Assembly (NCBI GenBank): GCA_028583605.1
Contig: CM053327.1
Location: forward strand, 22,865,629-22,929,628
DNA length: 64,000 bases
Direction: 5' to 3'
Origin: Dastarcus helophoroides
Lineage: Eukaryota > Arthropoda > Insecta > Coleoptera > Bothrideridae
Shown: one piece after another, positions 62,401 to 64,000 of the stretch
How positions within the stretch are numbered: position 1 is the stretch's first letter
How the letters are laid out: every line of letters starts with the position of its first letter
The notes under the pieces: model-generated
What the model was told of the DNA's origin: nothing
Seen by the model: the letters and a program-made list of their open reading frames with translations, nothing else
Databases searched by the model: none
Program-made: the position numbers and the translations under genes

Positions 62401-64000
62401 AAGAAGATACACAATTTTGTCAAATTTTACGAGAAGCTTTGGATTTTTTTGGTATTGAAGAAAACCAACACAAGGAATATTTTTTAGTGGATTACAAAAC
62501 ACGTATGTTGCTGATTTATTTGTAGATATATTTTGACCACTATATTATTACAGATCAAATAAGAAATCCGTCTTCTTATGTACGAGACTATTATTTTTTC
62601 AAACGATCTCAGTATCCTCAACTGGAATTGGTTTATATGAAACCGGACGTTGCTTTTAATGCACTTCAAAAGCAAGAGCTTCTGTATAAATTCGTTGAAA
62701 TTGGAAAAGTTTTGTTAACTTGGGCCATTTTAAAGAACGTTGATATGGTAGGTGATTTCTTTTGCTATTATTAACTTACTTGGTGTTTGATATGACAACT
62801 TAAAGTATAAAAAATTAACACTTACTTCAGTTTCATAAAAATTTAACGAACCATTTTGGTTCCAAAGAAATCTGAAAATTTATCCTATTTATTTCGGTGC
62901 GACGTGATGGTAAGTAAACATTTAAAGGACGTACGAAAACTTTGAAATTTAGTTGTTTATTAGTATATTGCAAACTACAAATGTTGCGTTTTGCTTAGTT
63001 TCAAGATTAGGATTAGAGTATATAATATTTTCCATTTTCTCTTAGTTGCTGGTGGTCATTTTGTACACCATTTGGTGGTAGTATAATGAAATAATCTTTC
63101 GAAATTAGTCAGATATTAATAATAATGTGAAACATAAGAAACTCTTAATTTTTACATATTATATCCATATTTTTCTTGCTTAACTGTTTCTCGTAGGTAG
63201 TACAACGAGTTGTATTTCTTCATGAGGAACTAATGAAACTGCCATCATTTCCTCGAAGGGCATTAGAAGCGGATTTAGATTTATATAAAGGAGGCCATTT
63301 AGGAAAAGAGTTGTTAGGGCTAGATGTTTTACATAAATTTATGTGGGTGCGTCTCATAGCGAGGATGTTCGAAGCTATGGCTGGAAATTTCGCATATTCT
63401 GGTGATATACATTTATTTCTAAACGTTTTAAATGGAGCTGTTATTCTGCATTCAGAAGATGCTTGCATATTGCGTTATGTCATGGCTACCTACATAAATG
63501 CGGCTTTTCATTTTAAAAATATCTTTTCCACAAATGGGTAAGGTTTAAGAATGTTTAAGAAGGTTTAAAGATATCTTTTTAACTTACTTGTAACATTTTT
63601 ATTTTAGATATTTATTAATTATGCCAACACTACTTAAAATCTATTCAAATCATCAGACAAACAAACTTGTTACAACTACTGTAGAGTATGCTGTAAAACA
63701 ATTTTACTTGATGAATAGGAAACCATTTATTTTACAAATGTTTGGTTCGGTATCGGCTATGTTGGACACAGATGAGGAAGGAACCTTCGGAGATGCTCAT
63801 AAGGTAATAATATAGTCAGTTTATTATTTCACTGATTCACAATCTTAATTAATATTAAGAAGAATTTATTCTCTAATAATAGATCAATAATAATATTTTA
63901 ATCCTTATTAAATGGCATTGTTTGATGGTCATAAATATATGTAATAAAACTAATGAGCATTTCATCATAGTTTCCAATATATTTAATTGTTTACCGGTTT
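26646..64000 (+). CDS. unc80: Protein unc-80 homolog (UNC80), gene-level entry, truncated at right edge
   Basis: UNC80 is a very large scaffold that bridges UNC79 and the NALCN sodium-leak channel in neurons and sets resting excitability. I traced 43 coding exons between 26646 and 63803, about 2,459 codons. Human UNC80 has about 3,260 residues, so the C-terminal part lies beyond the window. Identity rests on long collinear matches from N- to C-terminus: VPIPIQIFLWKQV, LRPKLGK-like IRPKLGKLHEASC, HVRESDFQNFRLENGLKIWQ, FFDVAVLRCL, DIRQLMTYVKEGHGSVFRRV, GTLRLAFLLETCPPGSVPDA, DEEEDFLDE, KMRYQVWPRMEEGA, LPSPKIG, VHGIMFKDLKQ, LPSFPRRALEADLDLYKGG. Donor GT and acceptor AG phases agree at every join but two: a stop at the exon 7/8 junction and an extra base at 59892. 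Exon blocks are listed separately. Two IR genes lie antisense in the largest intron. Confidence 0.97.
26842..27830 (+). other. UNC80 intron 2, 5' part
   Basis: AT-rich, with low-complexity AAATTT sequence at 26960-27400. No coding content recognised. Confidence 0.5.
27832..28010. repeat. Foldback repeat, copy 1, with hammerhead-like centre
   Basis: An imperfect palindrome. AAATTGAAATACAAA on the left pairs with TTTGTATTTCAATTT on the right, and AACACAACAAAGGTTGC pairs with GCAACTTTTGTTGTG. The centre (27906-27933) reads CTGAAGATGA, a GATA/TATC stem, then GAAAC. Related copies are at 29338-29445 and 41117-41275. Confidence 0.7.
28080..29169 (-). pseudogene. mariner-type (Tc1/mariner) transposase relic with internal tandem duplication
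   Basis: The minus strand reads, in order, the N-terminal mariner region (EDEERL, KKMALEDRRLEGKELLAIS, ISETSVFRIFHNHLDMNKIS), the middle region (KVDGHNILDCKGVLPI, YASLLHKR) and the C-terminal region (VLVHTSTYSQVGIQE, HSPY, SYFLILKNQLGNALKE). These correspond to the mariner helix-turn-helix domain, the area around the catalytic aspartates, and the SPD...SDYFLF tail. The N-terminal part is present twice, at 28558-28863 and 28864-29169 (306-bp period). Many stops and shifts show it is dead. It lies in UNC80 intron 2, antisense. Confidence 0.85.
28558..29169. repeat. Tandem duplication, 2 x 306 bp
   Basis: TTGACGTTGGCGATCAGAAA starts each copy, at 28558 and 28864. Each ends near GGGGATGCATCT. 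The copies are about 95% alike by eye, so the duplication is younger than the decay of the mariner element it lies in. Confidence 0.9.
29338..29445. repeat. Foldback repeat, copy 2 (shortened)
   Basis: Shares TGGTCCTTGGTTATCTT and the GATATACAAATTTTGTCCCC stretch with the copies at 27.8 and 41.1 kb. Its right arm is cut short after TTGGTTTCAGGGGACA. Confidence 0.7.
29890..30807 (+). CDS. unc80: UNC80 exons 3-7 (exon 3 a microexon, exon 7 tentative)
   Basis: Exons: 29890-29919, 29975-30141, 30225-30393, 30446-30662 and tentatively 30766-30807. Exon 3 is only 30 nt, in frame, encoding FCQHATTGHH. Exon 4 encodes FERVLVQN and RWRLIQASLPHVMHS. Exon 5 encodes ETKLLYTLHWIILDAAEEC. Exon 6 encodes LFVYLFAPISHHVRESDF. 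These match the N-terminal conserved block of UNC80. Exon 7 (42 nt, QKRHNYKKTISTRK) has good splice sites, but joining it to exon 8 makes a TGA. Exon 6 joined directly to exon 8 stays open. Confidence 0.9.
30808..32535 (+). other. UNC80 large intron, 5' part
   Basis: No exon or element recognised. A short inverted repeat around 32170-32200 (AACTAGGTAT/ATACCTAGTT) and a run of ten G near 31640 are the only local features. Confidence 0.5.
32536..34324 (-). CDS. Divergent ionotropic receptor (IR) chemoreceptor A, one frame break
   Basis: IRs are variant glutamate-receptor channels used for taste and smell. The gene is intronless and antisense inside a UNC80 intron. It starts at 34324 with a hydrophobic signal-like segment (MLIFQYVYYFILPIYVLS). 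A TGA at 34115-34117 interrupts it; the next frame continues from about 34116 as EFFAKKNYLPKCDGY and is then open for 518 codons to the stop at 32536. Within those 518 residues: split ligand-binding lobe S1 (about 120-225, with SPFIKI, DIGGCSQW, STFLVPK), TM1 (about 228-252), pore region GSISNFP (about 275-282), TM2 ending SAGITSLLTKP (about 290-320), lobe S2, and TM3 (about 484-506, LLIIGEALAFILFVVE). That order is diagnostic of the family. The glutamate-binding arginine is not evident, as is usual in divergent IRs. The break is either an assembly indel or a real lesion. Confidence 0.85.
34853..34988. repeat. Dispersed repeat, copy 2
   Basis: Same orientation as 18348-18486. About 200 bp upstream (34640-34850) is also GC-richer than its surroundings and may be part of the same element. 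The reverse-strand reading there (SLRKTHPRDVVQFLNKVGW) faintly resembles the C-terminal tail of a LINE protein; this is weak. Confidence 0.65.
35424..35459. repeat. (ATT)n microsatellite
   Basis: About 12 uninterrupted ATT units. Confidence 0.95.
37775..39456 (-). CDS. Divergent ionotropic receptor (IR) chemoreceptor B, one frame break
   Basis: A paralogue of the IR gene 3.5 kb away, same orientation, also intronless. The first frame (39456 down to 38167) gives 429 codons with the S1 lobe (FNCKPFIILQ, ADIAGCAHWGAL, GCLTFLVPK), TM1, the pore region NGSITEFP and TM2 ending YFSAGISSILTYPQL. It stops at 38167. The -1 frame (from about 38172) carries on with the S2 lobe and TM3 (NSPLTYRLNKTIKRLQESG, GAFIILCSGNILACVIFVME) to the stop at 37775. 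One base seems to be missing near 38170. The start is uncertain: MINRIF at 39441 is the first ATG in frame, but a hydrophobic stretch (FIFASGFLLTPQLVILT) precedes it without an in-frame ATG, so the signal peptide may be in another frame or exon. Confidence 0.83.
39457..41116. other. UNC80 large intron, 3' part
   Basis: AT-rich; low-complexity AAATTT sequence at 40380-40950. No coding sequence recognised. Confidence 0.5.
41117..41275. repeat. Foldback repeat, copy 3
   Basis: An imperfect palindrome of the same family as 27832-28010. It contains ACTGGTCCTTGGTTACCTTC, then TTGATATGCAAATCTTGTCC on the left and GGAGACAATATTAGATATATCAA-like sequence on the right. The hammerhead-like centre is absent. 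Confidence 0.7.
41309..42585 (+). CDS. unc80: UNC80 exons 8-13
   Basis: Exons: 41309-41451, 41504-41653, 41708-41829, 41911-42117, 42171-42343 and 42395-42585. Exon 8 encodes a Thr-rich linker (TTATVTITATITK). Exon 11 carries SATFFDVAVLRCLFITHWQE, matching the YFDVAVLRCLLQPHW core of vertebrate UNC80. Exon 12 gives LRDISEE and RRRSNSLPIPKI. Exon 13 is lysine-rich (EKVKKKMKMADLKAFVETKL). Short introns of about 50-80 bp separate them. For exon 12 the acceptor at 42170 was chosen because an earlier AG leads into a stop. Confidence 0.94.
42586..43930 (+). other. UNC80 intron 13 with small inverted/tandem repeats
   Basis: Around 42755-42925, GTAGTAAAA-CA-TTCCCAGAC occurs twice in tandem (about 65 bp apart) and once inverted, giving a foldback. 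The rest shows nothing recognisable. Confidence 0.5.
43931..47697 (+). CDS. unc80: UNC80 exons 14-19 (exon 15 a microexon)
   Basis: Exons: 43931-44052, 45434-45463, 45775-45904, 45958-46146, 47118-47401 and 47459-47697. Exon 15 is 30 nt with a strong pyrimidine tract and a GTAAGT donor; it adds CLLDEIAAGG in frame, and skipping it also stays in frame. Exon 17 has FQVVLK before the helical AIHATSLRDNRSCTLRVLEV block of exon 18, matching SVVLKAVYLVLNHDISSRIC in human UNC80. Exon 19 encodes GCPHGCVEGQRGPAAEFLR and ILDFFHAYVGFCIDPSS. A large intron follows. Confidence 0.93.
47698..51299 (+). other. UNC80 intron 19 (3.6 kb)
   Basis: Contains a possible alternative terminal exon at 48904-48953 (phase-compatible, encodes RNPRSETEDFVKSEVA then a stop). 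An ORF-rich, GC-richer stretch at 49217-49737 is without recognised homology. Another GC-richer stretch lies at 50030-50330. No transposon was identified. Confidence 0.4.
51300..54216 (+). CDS. unc80: UNC80 exons 20-26
   Basis: Exons: 51300-51487, 52090-52238, 52302-52425, 52478-52637, 53677-53803, 53857-53972 and 54026-54216. The block encodes GQIISHVLKPLVTRFVEISK, SLYCDIRQLMTYVKEGHGSV, FRRVALSALLDTAERPSK, a variable basic/serine linker (KKKHHILTPRQ, AKSKSKL), NWFKKSETYSSDS, and GTLRLAFLLETCPPGSVPDA with HLLASVLDL. All correspond in order to human UNC80. The exon 25 donor is placed at 53972 (GGAT|GTCAGT) because neighbouring GTs give a stop in the next exon. Confidence 0.94.
53251..53499. 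repeat. Three-stem inverted-repeat element with 15-bp target duplication
   Basis: Arms 53283-53349 and 53432-53498 are 67-bp inverted copies. Between them are two further hairpins: GGCAATCT/AGATTGCC (53361-53381) and AAACAGCGATTG/CAATCGCTGTTT (53384-53425). AACTCAAAATATATT occurs on both sides (53236-53250 and 53500-53514) and looks like a target-site duplication. It sits in a UNC80 intron. Confidence 0.75.
54217..55800 (+). other. UNC80 intron 26
   Basis: Holds a short hairpin at 54716-54781. The remainder is AT-rich with no recognised content. Confidence 0.5.
54716..54781. repeat. 66-nt hairpin, 22-bp stem
   Basis: 54716-54737 pairs with 54760-54781 (CCAGGTTAGAC...TCTCCT against its near-exact reverse complement, two mismatches) across a loop of about 22 nt. 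Its size resembles a microRNA precursor, or a tiny palindromic repeat. Confidence 0.6.
55801..59603 (+). CDS. unc80: UNC80 exons 27-33
   Basis: Exons: 55801-56016, 56180-56315, 56363-56629, 56681-56766, 57800-57950, 58007-58505 and 59447-59603. The block encodes ARAAFLMECSYFVHCCNKGQ, AAGKMFHQWAE, DEEEDFLDE, CPMPLRLLACMLLYEITAFL, RKISFVLHEPDNE, a basic linker (SFKRRSLKLRRG), then the large exon 58007-58505. That exon starts with an acidic/serine stretch and then MPWMKVMVQVSNSLYYYCTH and QNFCHPFCYKR, matching human NYHRNMSWLHVMILLCNQQS and HPHCYLHHSR, with conserved cysteines and histidines. The exon 57800-57950 is preceded by a 1-kb intron that contains an LTR-like segment. Confidence 0.94.
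57235..57553 (+). mobile_element. Probable second solo LTR
   Basis: Begins TGTAACTAAC and ends CACGTAACA, the same termini as the LTR at 24.1 kb. It contains a TATA-like AATATAAATATA near 57380 and an initiator-like CAGTCAGACATTCAGT. No convincing target-site duplication was seen (ATAT against ATTG), so the boundaries are tentative. Confidence 0.45.
58630..59415. repeat. Foldback element, about 790 bp, in UNC80 intron 32
   Basis: The outer 85 bp are inverted copies (GAGGTCCGATATC at 58651-58663 against GATATATCGGACCTC near 59385-59399). Further matching stretches run inward (CCACTAAAATGAT, ATAGGTTTTAATTTAAAAAAA on the complement), and the centre (about 58945-59020) is itself palindromic, with a tandem AATTTAAAATAAAATTAATTTT. 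The whole is one long imperfect palindrome. Confidence 0.65.
59658..63803 (+). CDS. unc80: UNC80 exons 34-43 (one extra base in exon 34)
   Basis: Exons: 59658-59906, 59955-60162, 60215-60401, 60479-60645, 61874-62122, 62177-62309, 62362-62502, 62554-62747, 63197-63537 and 63608-63803. Exon 34 encodes VAWELLLETNQEVAACAASL and LGAVKVPQHVSEI, then reads into a TAA at 59892-59894. Skipping one base there restores the conserved NAIL that joins RFQVLWKMRYQVWPRMEEGA in exon 35. Later exons carry FPSCLCSAVMQIINLLDD, ALYNYIIGYVMFYVRSPHEE, VHGIMFKDLKQILRKEQCD, FPVQEDTQFCQILREALDFF, LPSFPRRALEADLDLYKGG and RKPFILQMFGSVSAML. The gene continues past the window. Confidence 0.94.
60646..61873 (+). other. 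UNC80 intron 37 (1.2 kb)
   Basis: AT-rich, no exon, RNA or transposon recognised. Confidence 0.5.

Overview
The window is nuclear DNA of an insect: AT-rich sequence, short GT-AG introns, insect-type gene content and many degraded transposons. A beetle is my best guess, but that is inference. No bacterial genes, CRISPR array or rRNA/tRNA gene was found.

There are three conserved genes. (1) 705-8053, minus strand: the first 11 coding exons of anaphase-promoting complex subunit 1 (APC1); the C-terminal half lies beyond base 1. (2) 11867-15319, minus strand: a complete importin subunit alpha of the KPNA2/Pendulin class in 8 coding exons. (3) 26646 to beyond base 64000, plus strand: UNC80, the large scaffold of the NALCN sodium-leak channel complex. 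I traced 43 coding exons (about 2,459 codons, roughly the N-terminal three quarters to two thirds). The longest UNC80 intron (30.8-41.3 kb) holds two antisense, intronless, divergent ionotropic-receptor (IR) chemoreceptor genes at 32536-34324 and 37775-39456.

The rest is repeats: a Penelope-like element with long inverted terminal repeats in an APC1 intron (5910-7333); a tandem array with a unit of about 353 bp (16.7-18.3 kb); a diverged duplication of exon-like non-coding modules (19.9-21.95 kb); a PIF/Harbinger fragment (22.03-22.27 kb); a second Penelope-like relic split by a solo LTR (23.9-24.7 kb); a mariner relic with an internal tandem duplication (28.1-29.2 kb); and several hairpin or foldback elements.

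Four single-base frame breaks occur in otherwise clean coding sequence (UNC80, importin alpha, and each IR gene). Their spread over unrelated genes points to residual assembly indels, though the two IR genes could be real pseudogenes. UNC80 also has a possible poison exon and two 30-nt microexons. The three conserved genes act in separate processes (cell cycle ubiquitination, nuclear import, neuronal excitability) and I see no functional link between them.
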